From contig NZ_NFJF01000005.1 of assembly GCF_002159735.1 (NCBI RefSeq), positions 62,001-126,000 on the forward strand: a stretch of DNA of 64,000 bases, in the 5' to 3' direction. The stretch is from Olsenella sp. An270 (lineage in GTDB: Bacteria; Actinomycetota; Coriobacteriia; Coriobacteriales; Atopobiaceae). Positions 1-7,687 of the stretch are shown here, in pieces; position 1 is the stretch's first letter, and every line of letters begins with the position of its first letter. Below the pieces are notes generated by a model, which had not been told where the DNA came from, did not search any database, and saw nothing but the letters and a program-made list of their open reading frames with translations. The position numbers and the translations under genes were made by a program.

Positions 1-842
1 GTGCGGGCGGGGTCGGTCCACTCGTGGAACGTGGACTTATAGAACTCAGCGTACTCCTCCTCGGTGACCTCGGAGGCGCGCTTCTTCCAGATGGGGGTCA
101 TCGAGTTGATGGTCTCGAGCTCGGTGTAGTCCTCCCACTCCGGCTTGTAGTCGTCGCCGGCGTCCGCGGGCTTCTCCTTCTCGCGACTCTTGGTCACGAG
201 CATCTGCACGGGGTAACGCACGTAGTTGCTGTACTTCTTGATGAGCTCGCGGAGCTTCCACTCGCTGAGGAACTCGTCGTAGTCGGCCTCCTCGGCGTTC
301 TCCTTGAGGGTAAGGGTGATCGTGGTGCCGCAAGTCTCGCGATACGCCGGGTCGTCGGCGGCAACGGGCTCGATCGTGTAGCCCTCGACGCCGTCGGAGG
401 TCCAGCGGCTGCACTCGTCTGCGCCCCAGGCGCGCGTGACCACGCTGACCTCCTTGGCGACCATGAAGGCGGAGTAGAAGCCCACGCCAAAGCGGCCGAT
501 GATGTCCACGGCGTCGCCCTGGGCCTCGGCGTTGGCCGCCTTGAACTCCTCGGAGCCAGAGTGGGCGATGGTGCCGAGGTTCTTCTCGAGCTCCTCGGCC
601 GTCATGCCGATGCCGTTGTCGGAGACGGTGATGGTGCGGGCGTCCTTGTCGAAGGCAACGTTGATGGCGAGGTTGGCCTGGTCGACCTGCACGGAGCTGT
701 CCGTGAGGCTCTTGAGGTAGAGCTTGTCGATCGCGTCCGAGGCGTTGGAGATCAGCTCGCGGAGGAAGATCTCGCGGTTGGTGTAGATGGAGTTGATCAT
801 GAGGTCGAGGAGCTTCTTGCTCTCAGTCTTGAACTTGCGCAT
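1..842 (-). CDS. htpG: HtpG (Hsp90) chaperone, N-terminal part
   Basis: ATP-dependent cytosolic Hsp90-family chaperone. The first 280 or so residues are visible and the rest (family length about 620-640) runs off the left edge. The GHKL ATPase domain is clear: it opens with the RKFKTESKKLLDLMINS-type start and shows IFLRELISNASDA near residue 30, DNGIGM near 75-80, and GRFGVGFYSAFMV near 115-125. The ATG at 842 is preceded by an AAAGGGG ribosome-binding site. The gene stands alone on the minus strand, and the next gene upstream is also minus. Confidence 0.96.
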   Translation of the reverse strand, partial: MRKFKTESKKLLDLMINSIYTNREIFLRELISNASDAIDKLYLKSLTDSSVQVDQANLAINVAFDKDARTITVSDNGIGMTAEELEKNLGTIAHSGSEEFKAANAEAQGDAVDIIGRFGVGFYSAFMVAKEVSVVTRAWGADECSRWTSDGVEGYTIEPVAADDPAYRETCGTTITLTLKENAEEADYDEFLSEWKLRELIKKYSNYVRYPVQMLVTKSREKEKPADAGDDYKPEWEDYTELETINSMTPIWKKRASEVTEEEYAEFYKSTFHEWTDPAR

Positions 843-919
843 GCGGTGCGCCCCTTTCCGTGCGGGTTGTTGAACGTGGGGTAGTGTACCCGTTTTTAGA
901 TAATCTCAGTCGTGTGCGC

Positions 920-1783
920 TTAGATGTCAAACAGGGGCTCGCCGGGGAAGTCCGCGTCGTACGGTATGGCGTCGGGGAGCCCCACGGGGGCGTCGGACGC
1001 GACGAGGAGGTAGTTGTCCTCGACGGCGTGGGCGTCGTCGGTTGCGAGGGCGACCTCGACGTGCGAGAAGACGGAAAGGGCGGTCGAGACCTCCGAGCGC
1101 AGGAAGCTCACGTCCGTGCCGCCGTCGCGCGAGACGACGTTCGCGAGGAGGAGCCCGTCGGGCGCGAGGGCGCGCCGGGCCAGGCGCATCGCCTCGACCG
1201 TGGCGAGCGAGCGGACGGGGTCGGCACCGACGAACACGTCGAGGATCACGGCGTCATAGGGGCCGACGCGGCGCTCGAGGAAGCGGCGACCGTCGTCGCA
1301 GGTCACGCTCAGCTCGCCGCCGGACGTGCGGGCGAGGGAGACGGCCTCGTCAAGGAAGAACCAGCGACGTGCCGCCCGGATGACGGCGGGGTCTATCTCT
1401 ACGACGTCGGTTCGCACGCCCGGATGGCCCGCTGCCACGAGCTTGGGAAAAGCGAATCCCCCGCCGCCGATCGCGAGCACGCGTCGGGCGTCGGGGCGCA
1501 GGTCGAAGAGGCGCCCGAAGGCTCGGTAGTACTCGAAGACCGGCTCCATCCTCCCCTCGCCGAGATAGGTCGCGGACTGGAGGACGCCGCCCGTGCGCAG
1601 GACGCGCACGGGCTCGCCGGCGTCGTCGCGCATGACGTAGACGAGCGCGGGGCCGCTCATGGTGCGCACGACGTGCGGGCGCACGCGAGAGAGCCAGCGT
1701 GCCGCGACGGCGACGCCTGCCGCCAGCGCGGCGACCGCGACCTTGCTTCTTCCGGACAATGCACGCCTCCTCTCTGCCCACAT
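920..1783 (-). CDS. Spermidine-synthase-like SAM-dependent methyltransferase
   Basis: Class I SAM-binding fold related to spermidine synthases. Visible motifs are VLAIGGGGFAFPKLVAAG (motif I), DVVEIDPAVI (acidic ribose-binding loop) and YDAVILDVFVG (active-site strand). A hydrophobic segment (KVAVAALAAGVAVAARWL) near the N-terminus suggests a membrane anchor, as in the membrane-associated spermidine-synthase-like branch. The ATG at 1783 has no ribosome-binding site. A TTG at 1759 sits six bases after AGGAGG and is the likelier start. Substrate unknown; true polyamine synthesis is unlikely because no decarboxylase partner is nearby. Confidence 0.75.
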   Translation of the reverse strand: MWAERRRALSGRSKVAVAALAAGVAVAARWLSRVRPHVVRTMSGPALVYVMRDDAGEPVRVLRTGGVLQSATYLGEGRMEPVFEYYRAFGRLFDLRPDARRVLAIGGGGFAFPKLVAAGHPGVRTDVVEIDPAVIRAARRWFFLDEAVSLARTSGGELSVTCDDGRRFLERRVGPYDAVILDVFVGADPVRSLATVEAMRLARRALAPDGLLLANVVSRDGGTDVSFLRSEVSTALSVFSHVEVALATDDAHAVEDNYLLVASDAPVGLPDAIPYDADFPGEPLFDI

Positions 1784-1822
1784 GATAGACGGCTGCTACG
1801 ATTGGTGCCGGAAGGAGCGTCC

Positions 1823-2587
1823 ATGTCACTGAGGTTCATCGTCTCACCCGCCAAGAAGATGCGTGCGGTCGACGCGCCGCCCTGGCCCGTGCGCGAGCCG
1901 CGGTTCCTCAAACGGGCGGGGCGGCTCATGCGCGCGGTCCGGGCGCTCTCCCGCGACGAGGCCCAGGCCCTCTGGGCCTGCAGCGATCGGCTCGCCGACC
2001 TCAACTACGAGCGGTTCCAGGCCATGAACCTCGAGCGCGACACCACGGCGGCGGCCGTTGCCTACGAGGGAATCCAGTACACGCACCTCGCACCCGGGGT
2101 CATGTCCGAGCGCGAGCTCGCGTGGCTCGACGAGCACCTCCGTATCCTCTCGGGCCTCTACGGGGTGCTCCGGCCGCTCGACGGGGTGGTCCCGTACCGT
2201 CTGGAGATGCAGGCGCGCCTTGCTGTTGACGGTGAGCGCGACCTCTACGGGTTCTGGGGGAACTCCCTCTACGAGACGCTCGCCGAGGAGGGCTGCGACA
2301 CGATCGTCAACGTCGCCTCGGTCGAGTATGCCCGGGCCGTCACGCCCTGGGTTCGCCCCGACGGGCCCCAGGTCCTTACCTGCCTCTTTGGCATGGTGCG
2401 CGACGGGAGGCTCCGCCAGCCGGCGACCGAGGCCAAGGCGGCGCGCGGCACCTTCGTCCGCTGGTGCGCCGAGCGAGGCGTCGAGGAGCCGCGCGACGTG
2501 CGCGCCTTCGACGAGCGCGGCTATGCACTCGACGAGCGGCGCTCAGATGGCGACACCCTGGTCTTCGTTCGCACCGACAGTGCATAA
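1823..2587 (+). CDS. yaaA: YaaA (DUF328/UPF0246) peroxide-stress protein
   Basis: 254-residue YaaA-family protein. The family member in E. coli limits free iron and DNA damage during peroxide stress. The family signature MxFIxSPAKxM opens the protein (MSLRFIVSPAKKM), followed by YxGIQY and LSGLYGVLRPLDGVVPYRLEM near the middle, all typical. The ATG at 1823 follows GAAGGAG, which fixes this start over longer in-frame options. Divergent from the methyltransferase with about 40 bp between. Its TAA stop (2585-2587) lies inside the first arm of the palindromic element starting at 2582. Confidence 0.93.
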   Translation: MSLRFIVSPAKKMRAVDAPPWPVREPRFLKRAGRLMRAVRALSRDEAQALWACSDRLADLNYERFQAMNLERDTTAAAVAYEGIQYTHLAPGVMSERELAWLDEHLRILSGLYGVLRPLDGVVPYRLEMQARLAVDGERDLYGFWGNSLYETLAEEGCDTIVNVASVEYARAVTPWVRPDGPQVLTCLFGMVRDGRLRQPATEAKAARGTFVRWCAERGVEEPRDVRAFDERGYALDERRSDGDTLVFVRTDSA

Positions 2588-2813
2588 AACCCTTGCTCGT
2601 GCGACATTACGCCCCATCCGCTGCACGAAACGTCGATTCGTGTAGCGTCATCTTTGGCTTTTTTGATCGCAGTCCTCTCCGTCTGTGACGTTTTGCCTGA
2701 TAGCAAAATACATCATTGAATCAAAACGAGATTTCGGGGCGTTTTTGCGCTACACGAATCGATGTTTTGCGCCCAGAGTCGCCGTAATGCTACACGAGCG
2801 ACACTTTTACGCA
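2582..2813. repeat. Four-unit palindromic intergenic element, copy A
   Basis: Two half-units in forward orientation (2582-2611, 2623-2648), a variable AT-richer centre, then two in reverse orientation (2747-2772, 2783-2813). Each half-unit reads GCATAAAA-like, six variable bases, then CTCGTGYRGCRT. Inner arms share the copy-specific CGATTCG; outer arms end in the conserved CATTACG. The yaaA stop codon is within the first arm, and the next gene (same strand) starts 55 bp after the last arm. Sister copies are at 17083-17306 and 43838-44068. No ORF inside. Confidence 0.85.
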
Positions 2814-2867
2814 ATCACCGGCAGACGCGGCGGTCGAGTACCATGGAACGACACCCTTGGGAGGACC

Positions 2868-4391
2868 ATGCCGGACGTCGACGCGATCATAGAGCAGATC
2901 ATCGCCGCGACTCGCGCGAAGGGCGGCCGTGCCTTCGCGAGCGAGCGCACCTACGCCGACGAGCCGATCCTCCTGCGCGGCTCGCAGCTCGCCAGCTATC
3001 TTCCCGAGCCCATCCGCGAGATGCGGTCCCTCGCCCGTAGGCCCGAGGCCCGCTCTTGGTCGGACGCGCACCTGTTCGTGGAGCAGGCACGTCTCATGGC
3101 CGACTACGAGGACGACTTTCCCTACGAGGGGGAGTTCAAGAGCTACTTCCCGACCTACGAGTCGATGACCAACCCGCAGCTGCGTGGCTACTTCACCTGG
3201 CGCACGCACGTGCGCGGCGGCACCGTCGAGCGCACCTCCACGTCGTTCGCCTACGTCTACCTGTATGAGCTCATCAACGGCATCGGGGCGGATCCGGGGG
3301 AACCCGCGTTTCGCGCCATCGAGTCGTTCTGGCGGAGCTACCGCGCGTTCGAGCCCGCCATGGACCGCTACGTTCGCCCCTGGCTCGTAGACTATGCGAT
3401 CTACCATAGCCTTCCCGCCGAGCTCGCCCGGCCCTACCTCAACACCGCGCATGACCGCGCGGTCGCGGTCCTCGCCCGCGCGGAGGCGGACGCGCTCGCG
3501 TCCTCCCGACGGGGAGGGCGCCGCAGGGACCCCTATGTGAACAGGGCAGACCCCGAGCTCCTCGACGCGCTCGACGCGCTCTCCACGTACCGTCTCAAGG
3601 AGACTCGTCTCTACCAGGACGATCCCGACGCGCTCGCGAGCGTCGCCTGCGGAACCTTCTTCCAGCTCGCCCGCTACTACAGCGGAAGCCGTGCCCAGGG
3701 CATCACCGAGAGCCTCTTCGGCGTGCGCCACGCGATGCCTCACCTCATGTTCGCGTCGGCCGTGTTCTATCCCGGGGAGCGCCACGAGGACTGCGTCGTC
3801 GAGCTCGACGACACCTGCCGCTTCGTTTGCCGCAACGGAATCTGGACCCGCGACTCCCTTCATGACGGCGGTGCCCGGAGCGCCAAGCTGGGGCAGATCC
3901 TCCATGCCGTCGACCAGCGGCTCCGAGAGGCGCTCGACTACCCCCACCAGCTCAAGGGCCGCGGTGACCCCAAGTACCTCGCGCAGATCATCGACCGCGA
4001 AGCCCGTGACTTCCTGGAGTGGCGCCGCACCCACACACCCCGCCGCATAGAGATCGACCTCTCCAAGCTCGCGAGCATCCGGTCGACCGCCGCCGAGACC
4101 CGCGAGGCGCTGCTCGTGGACGAGGAGCGCGAGGACGAGATGACGGTCCTCGTTCCAAAACGGGCGGACGGGGCAGGCGAGGGGCTCGGGCTCTCCCCCG
4201 ACGAGCTCGCGTTCCTCCGGGGCCTCCTCGACGGACGCGCCGAGGCCGTCGCCAGCGTCGACCTTATCGTCGACTCCATTAACGAGAAGCTGTTCGACCT
4301 CGTGGGCGACACCGTCGTCGAGTTCGACGAGATGGGTTCCCCCGCCCTGGTCGAGGACTACATCGAGGACGTACGCGAGGCGCTCTCTTAG
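2868..4391 (+). CDS. TerB_N / TerB_C domain protein
   Basis: 507 residues. The N-terminal half carries TerB_N features: FKSYFPTYESMTNPQLRGYFTWRTHVRGG, then a long helical region with YVYLYELINGIG. The last 65 or so residues (LSPDELAFLRGLLDG to EDVREALS) fit TerB_C. TerB-type proteins are metal-binding helical modules that recur beside DNA-processing genes and phage-defence systems; the biochemical role is unknown. The ATG at 2868 is chosen because GGGAGG precedes it. It is followed 55 bp later by a DUF2791 ATPase on the same strand, and a helicase of the BrxHI type lies further down, suggesting a functional unit. Confidence 0.8.
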   Translation: MPDVDAIIEQIIAATRAKGGRAFASERTYADEPILLRGSQLASYLPEPIREMRSLARRPEARSWSDAHLFVEQARLMADYEDDFPYEGEFKSYFPTYESMTNPQLRGYFTWRTHVRGGTVERTSTSFAYVYLYELINGIGADPGEPAFRAIESFWRSYRAFEPAMDRYVRPWLVDYAIYHSLPAELARPYLNTAHDRAVAVLARAEADALASSRRGGRRRDPYVNRADPELLDALDALSTYRLKETRLYQDDPDALASVACGTFFQLARYYSGSRAQGITESLFGVRHAMPHLMFASAVFYPGERHEDCVVELDDTCRFVCRNGIWTRDSLHDGGARSAKLGQILHAVDQRLREALDYPHQLKGRGDPKYLAQIIDREARDFLEWRRTHTPRRIEIDLSKLASIRSTAAETREALLVDEEREDEMTVLVPKRADGAGEGLGLSPDELAFLRGLLDGRAEAVASVDLIVDSINEKLFDLVGDTVVEFDEMGSPALVEDYIEDVREALS

Positions 4392-4403
4392 TTAGAACAC
4401 GTG

Positions 4404-4412
4404 TGCTAGAAT
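4404..4412 (+). promoter_or_regulatory. Extended -10 promoter for the DUF2791 ATPase gene
   Basis: TGCTAGAAT is an extended -10 (TGn plus TAGAAT) located 35 bp before the ATPase start codon. No good -35 is seen at the expected spacing, consistent with an extended -10 promoter. It would let the ATPase be transcribed independently of the TerB gene. Confidence 0.4.
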
Positions 4413-4446
4413 TGCCTCCTCACAGGCAAAGAGGAGGGGTGACACA

Positions 4447-5739
4447 ATGGGTGACGTGCGGGTACCCAAGCGCATAGCGGCGGTCATCATCAACTCCCTC
4501 AAGGGCGGCGTCGTGCCGCGCATCGGGTTGCCCTACGTCACCGTGGGCCGGGAGCGTGAGATTCAGGCGCTCCTGCACGACCTCGAGCTCGTGGCAGACG
4601 GCGGCGCGAGCTTCCGCTTCCTCGTCGGCCGCTACGGCGCCGGCAAGAGCTTCCTGCTGCAGACCATCCGCACGCACGCCATGGGAAACGACTTCGTCGT
4701 GGCGGACGCCGACCTCTCCCCCGAGCGTCGCCTCCAGGGCGGGCAGGGCCAGGGCCTCGCCACCTATCGCGAGCTCGTCCGCAACCTGTCCACCAAGACG
4801 CGCCCCGAGGGCGGTGCGCTCCAGCTCGTGCTCGACCGCTGGGTCGCGGCGCTGCGCGAGCAGCCCGACGCCGAGGTTGCCCTCGCCGAGCAGCTCGCCC
4901 CCATCCGCGAGCTCGTCTGCGGCTTTGACTTCACGCAGGTCCTGCGGCTCTACTACCAGGCCAGCCTCGAGGGCGACGACGAGCGGCGCGCCGGTGTGGT
5001 CAAGTGGCTCCGCGGCGAGTTCCGCACCAAGACCGAGGCCCGCACCGAGCTCGGCGTCAACGCCTGCATCACCGACGACACCTGGTACGAGTACCTCAAG
5101 CTCTTCGCACAGTTCCTCGTGGGCGCCGGCTACAAGGGCCTCGTCGTGCTGATAGACGAGCTCGTGAACCTCTACAAGATCCCCAACGCCACCTCGCGCC
5201 AGTACAACTACGAGAAGATCCTCACCATGTACAACGACACGCTCCAGGGCAAGGCGCATCACCTGGGGATCATCATGGGCGGCACCCCGCAGTCCATCGA
5301 GGACCGCCGCCGTGGCGTCTTCTCCTACGAGGCCCTGCGCAGCCGTCTCACGCAGGGGCGCTTCGCGAGCGCCGGTCTCGCGGACATGCTCGCGCCCGTC
5401 ATTCACCTGGAGCCGCTCACCTACGAGGAGCTGCTCGTCCTCATCGAGAAGCTCGCCGACATCCACGCCGGCTACTTCGGCTACGAGCGCACCCTCACCG
5501 AGACGCAGCTCGTGAGCTTCCTCAGGACCGAGTTCGGTCGCGTCGGCGCCGACACCCACCTGACGCCGCGTGAGGTCATCCGCGACTTCATCGAGCTTTT
5601 GGACATACTGTGCCAGAACCCGGGCGCAAACGTGGACGCCCTGCTCAAGACCGACGCGTTCTCCGGAGCCGTCGCTGCCCCCGTCGTGGCGGCCGGCGCT
5701 CAGGACGTCGACGACGCCTACGCCGAGTTCACGATCTAG
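4447..5739 (+). CDS. DUF2791 P-loop ATPase (BrxD-like)
   Basis: 430 residues, cytoplasmic AAA-like ATPase of the DUF2791 family, which includes BrxD of type 2/6 BREX phage-defence systems. Walker A is GRYGAGKS (61-68) and Walker B is GLVVLIDEL (231-239). The segment LGIIMGGTPQSIEDRRRGVFSYEALRSRL is a family hallmark. AGAGGAGGGG precedes the ATG. It lies between a TerB_N protein and, 1.9 kb on, an Lhr-like helicase, the usual partner of BrxD. No BrxC, PglX, PglZ or BrxA/B is in the window, so this is not a canonical BREX locus. Its stop codon overlaps the convergent lipoprotein stop by two bases. Confidence 0.82.
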   Translation: MGDVRVPKRIAAVIINSLKGGVVPRIGLPYVTVGREREIQALLHDLELVADGGASFRFLVGRYGAGKSFLLQTIRTHAMGNDFVVADADLSPERRLQGGQGQGLATYRELVRNLSTKTRPEGGALQLVLDRWVAALREQPDAEVALAEQLAPIRELVCGFDFTQVLRLYYQASLEGDDERRAGVVKWLRGEFRTKTEARTELGVNACITDDTWYEYLKLFAQFLVGAGYKGLVVLIDELVNLYKIPNATSRQYNYEKILTMYNDTLQGKAHHLGIIMGGTPQSIEDRRRGVFSYEALRSRLTQGRFASAGLADMLAPVIHLEPLTYEELLVLIEKLADIHAGYFGYERTLTETQLVSFLRTEFGRVGADTHLTPREVIRDFIELLDILCQNPGANVDALLKTDAFSGAVAAPVVAAGAQDVDDAYAEFTI

Positions 5740-6653
5740 GCGTCGCCGCCCGCATCCCATACCTTCTCGACAACGTCGCGCTCGTCCACCACATACGCGG
5801 AGTAGATCGGCTCGTCCGGCGCCGTCGCGTTCACCTCGAGATAGCGGGGACCCTCCCCGTCGCCGGCGAGCTCGTAGTAGACACGCCCGTCGCCCGTCCA
5901 CGACACGCAGCAGGGCCGGCCAAAACGCTCCTCGAAGTCATCGACGTTCTTCTCGCCCCCGTCGAGAAACGCAGTGACGTCATCAACGTCTGGGATGGTG
6001 TCCCCGACCTCGTAGCGCAGGGGGTCGTCATTCACGAGGCGCGTCTCCCACTCCAGGGGATAGCTCAGCCGGAGGTGCAGTCCCGTCCCCTCGGGCCAGT
6101 CCGTCTCGCGCGCGTCGTAGAGCATCGCCGAGTACGCGTCCTCGGACCACACGATGACGGTGGAGACGCCCACCTCTGCCTCGTCAAAGTCGTTCTCGCT
6201 CACAAGCGTCATGTAGCACCAGTAGTTCTTTCCGCCGAGGGCAAACGAGAAGTCGGTCGAGAGTTCGACGCGGCGCTTGCCGTCATCGATCCTCTCGGAT
6301 TCCATGGGGCGCGTCACCGAGTGGGTGTCCAGGTAGCCAACGTGACCGGAACAACTCTCCGCCAGCTCCCTGGCCTGATCGTCAAGATCATCGGAGCCCG
6401 CGCGGACCTCGGGCGAAAAGAGCTCGACGATCGCATCCCCGTCGCCTGCCTCGAGGGCATCGAGAAGGCCCTCCGCCGCGTCGAGGCAGGCCTGTCCCCG
6501 CGGGCTCACGTACTCCTCGCCCGTCACCTGGCTTTTGACAAAGCGGACGAGGGAGTCAACGCGCTCGGAGCATCCCGCACACAAGGCGACTACGGCCAGC
6601 GCGAGGGCACACGTCGCGAGAGCCCTTACGCGGAACTCGTCTTTTGCGCTCAT
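5736..6653 (-). CDS. Secreted lipoprotein, unknown function
   Basis: 305 residues. A signal peptide with lipobox (ALAVVALCAGC) predicts a lipid-anchored extracytoplasmic protein. After the Cys, an N-terminal region reads SPRGQACLDAAEGLLDALEAGDGDAIVELFSPEV, the layout seen in DUF5104-type lipoproteins; assignment to that family is tentative. GGGGGAG lies before the ATG. The gene is transcribed against the surrounding TerB/ATPase/helicase genes, and its stop overlaps the ATPase stop, leaving no room for a separate terminator. Confidence 0.7.
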   Translation of the reverse strand: MSAKDEFRVRALATCALALAVVALCAGCSERVDSLVRFVKSQVTGEEYVSPRGQACLDAAEGLLDALEAGDGDAIVELFSPEVRAGSDDLDDQARELAESCSGHVGYLDTHSVTRPMESERIDDGKRRVELSTDFSFALGGKNYWCYMTLVSENDFDEAEVGVSTVIVWSEDAYSAMLYDARETDWPEGTGLHLRLSYPLEWETRLVNDDPLRYEVGDTIPDVDDVTAFLDGGEKNVDDFEERFGRPCCVSWTGDGRVYYELAGDGEGPRYLEVNATAPDEPIYSAYVVDERDVVEKVWDAGGDA

Positions 6654-6704
6654 GACTCCCCCTCACACGAGGTCGTATCAAGCCGCCGTGCGCGACCGAC
6701 ACCC

Positions 6705-7199
6705 CTATTCTTGCCGAATCTCCAGTAGTTTGCACATGTCCGTCGCGTTGAGCGCTGCTACGGGGCAGTGTCGCAGGAGCGCTTCGTCGTTGGTCACGAG
6801 ATAGTCGACCTTGCCTCGCATCGACGATGCGATGACGAGGTCGTCCTCGAAGTCCCCGTGCAGGGCACGCTGCTTGGTGGCCATCCACACGTCCGTGTGG
6901 TCGAGCGGTACGGCGCAGGCAATTGCCTGCATGTTGTTGATACAGCCCCATGCCGTGGCGGTCGCCGCCTGAGCGGCGGAATCGCTGAGCGAGCCAGCCG
7001 CCGCGCGCTCGGCGCGCTTGTGTTCAGCCGCCACCATGTAGTACACGTCCTTGACGGTTGAGACGGCATAGGCCAAGGTCCGATTATCCTCGAGGGCACG
7101 CTCTATGAGCTGCCTGGCCACCGCGTGACCACCTCTCCAAGGGAGATAGTAGTCAAGCCAGACATTGGTATCCAGGAGCATAGATAGCCGCGGGCTCAC
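6705..7199 (-). CDS. PIN-domain toxin of a type II toxin-antitoxin pair
   Basis: 164 residues, PIN ribonuclease fold. It shows MLLDTNVWLDYY with the first acidic residue at D10, the central DFEDDLVIASS, and the C-terminal YLVTNDEALL. VapC-like PIN toxins cleave RNA in a metal-dependent way. The GTG at 7199 follows AGGGGG and overlaps the antitoxin stop (GTGA), implying translational coupling; an internal ATG at 7181 has no ribosome-binding site. Paired with a RelB/DinJ-like antitoxin, a mixed pairing known in actinobacteria. Confidence 0.82.
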   Translation of the reverse strand: MSPRLSMLLDTNVWLDYYLPWRGGHAVARQLIERALEDNRTLAYAVSTVKDVYYMVAAEHKRAERAAAGSLSDSAAQAATATAWGCINNMQAIACAVPLDHTDVWMATKQRALHGDFEDDLVIASSMRGKVDYLVTNDEALLRHCPVAALNATDMCKLLEIRQE

Positions 7200-7570
7200 G
7201 AATCCAGCCCCCTCTCACGAAGACGCTCGAGCAGGACCTGCTCTCTGAGCTCGTCATAGGAGAGCTCCTCAAGGTCCTCGGGCACCGATATGCCCCGAGA
7301 GGCCAGCGAGCGCGCTACTATCTGACTTCCCTCTCGTGCCAGCGCGAGCTTGCGATCCCGCTCGACACGCGCCGCGGAAGACGACTCTGCCTGCTGGCCT
7401 GACACGAGCTCCCTGATCTTCTCGGGTTGGTCCGCCAGGCTGGAAAAACGCCCCCACATCGCACGAATGGCCTTCGTGGGCGTGAGCCCCGCCTCGGCAA
7501 GGGCCGCATCTCCCGAGACCTTGAGGTTCGCATCTATGCGTGCATTGATCTGCGCGAGCGTGGTGTCCAT
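7196..7570 (-). CDS. RelB/DinJ-family antitoxin
   Basis: 124 residues. The N-terminal segment TTLAQINARIDANLKVSGDAALAEAGLTPTKAIRAMWGR matches the ribbon-helix-helix DNA-binding domain of RelB/DinJ antitoxins. The rest is a charged helical tail that would bind the toxin. The ATG at 7570 is chosen because AAAGGAG precedes it; an ATG 15 bases upstream is poorly placed. First gene of the antitoxin-toxin operon. Two TGCTAGCA palindromes lie just upstream as likely autoregulatory operators. Confidence 0.82.
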   Translation of the reverse strand: MDTTLAQINARIDANLKVSGDAALAEAGLTPTKAIRAMWGRFSSLADQPEKIRELVSGQQAESSSAARVERDRKLALAREGSQIVARSLASRGISVPEDLEELSYDELREQVLLERLRERGLDS

Positions 7571-7596
7571 TGGTCTCCTTTCCAATGTAAAGCATA

Positions 7597-7617
7597 TGCT
7601 AGCATCTTCTGCTAGCA
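7597..7617. promoter_or_regulatory. Double palindromic operator of the toxin-antitoxin operon
   Basis: TGCTAGCA occurs at 7597-7604 and again at 7610-7617, 13 bp apart, together forming a larger inverted repeat. It begins 27 bp upstream of the antitoxin start and fits binding by ribbon-helix-helix dimers, the usual autorepression mode of RelB-type antitoxins. Function inferred from position and symmetry. Confidence 0.55.
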
Positions 7618-7634
7618 GTGGCTAGGTCTTCTCC

Positions 7635-7663
7635 TTGCAATCAGAAACACTTGTTCGTATACT
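7635..7663 (+). promoter_or_regulatory. Promoter of the helicase gene
   Basis: TTGCAA (7635-7640), a 17 bp spacer and TATACT (7658-7663), ending 25 bp before the helicase ATG. It is the best -35/-10 match seen in the window and sits back to back with the toxin-antitoxin operator. Confidence 0.6.
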
Positions 7664-7687
7664 GACTGTCACCGAGGGGAGGTCGTC

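Noticed and set aside
860-1822. Long upstream extension of yaaA
   Set aside because: It is antisense to the methyltransferase gene; the YaaA signature begins exactly at the ATG at 1823.
2685-2867. Longer start for the TerB_N gene
   Set aside because: The extra 61 codons run through palindromic element A and lack a ribosome-binding site; the ATG at 2868 has GGGAGG.
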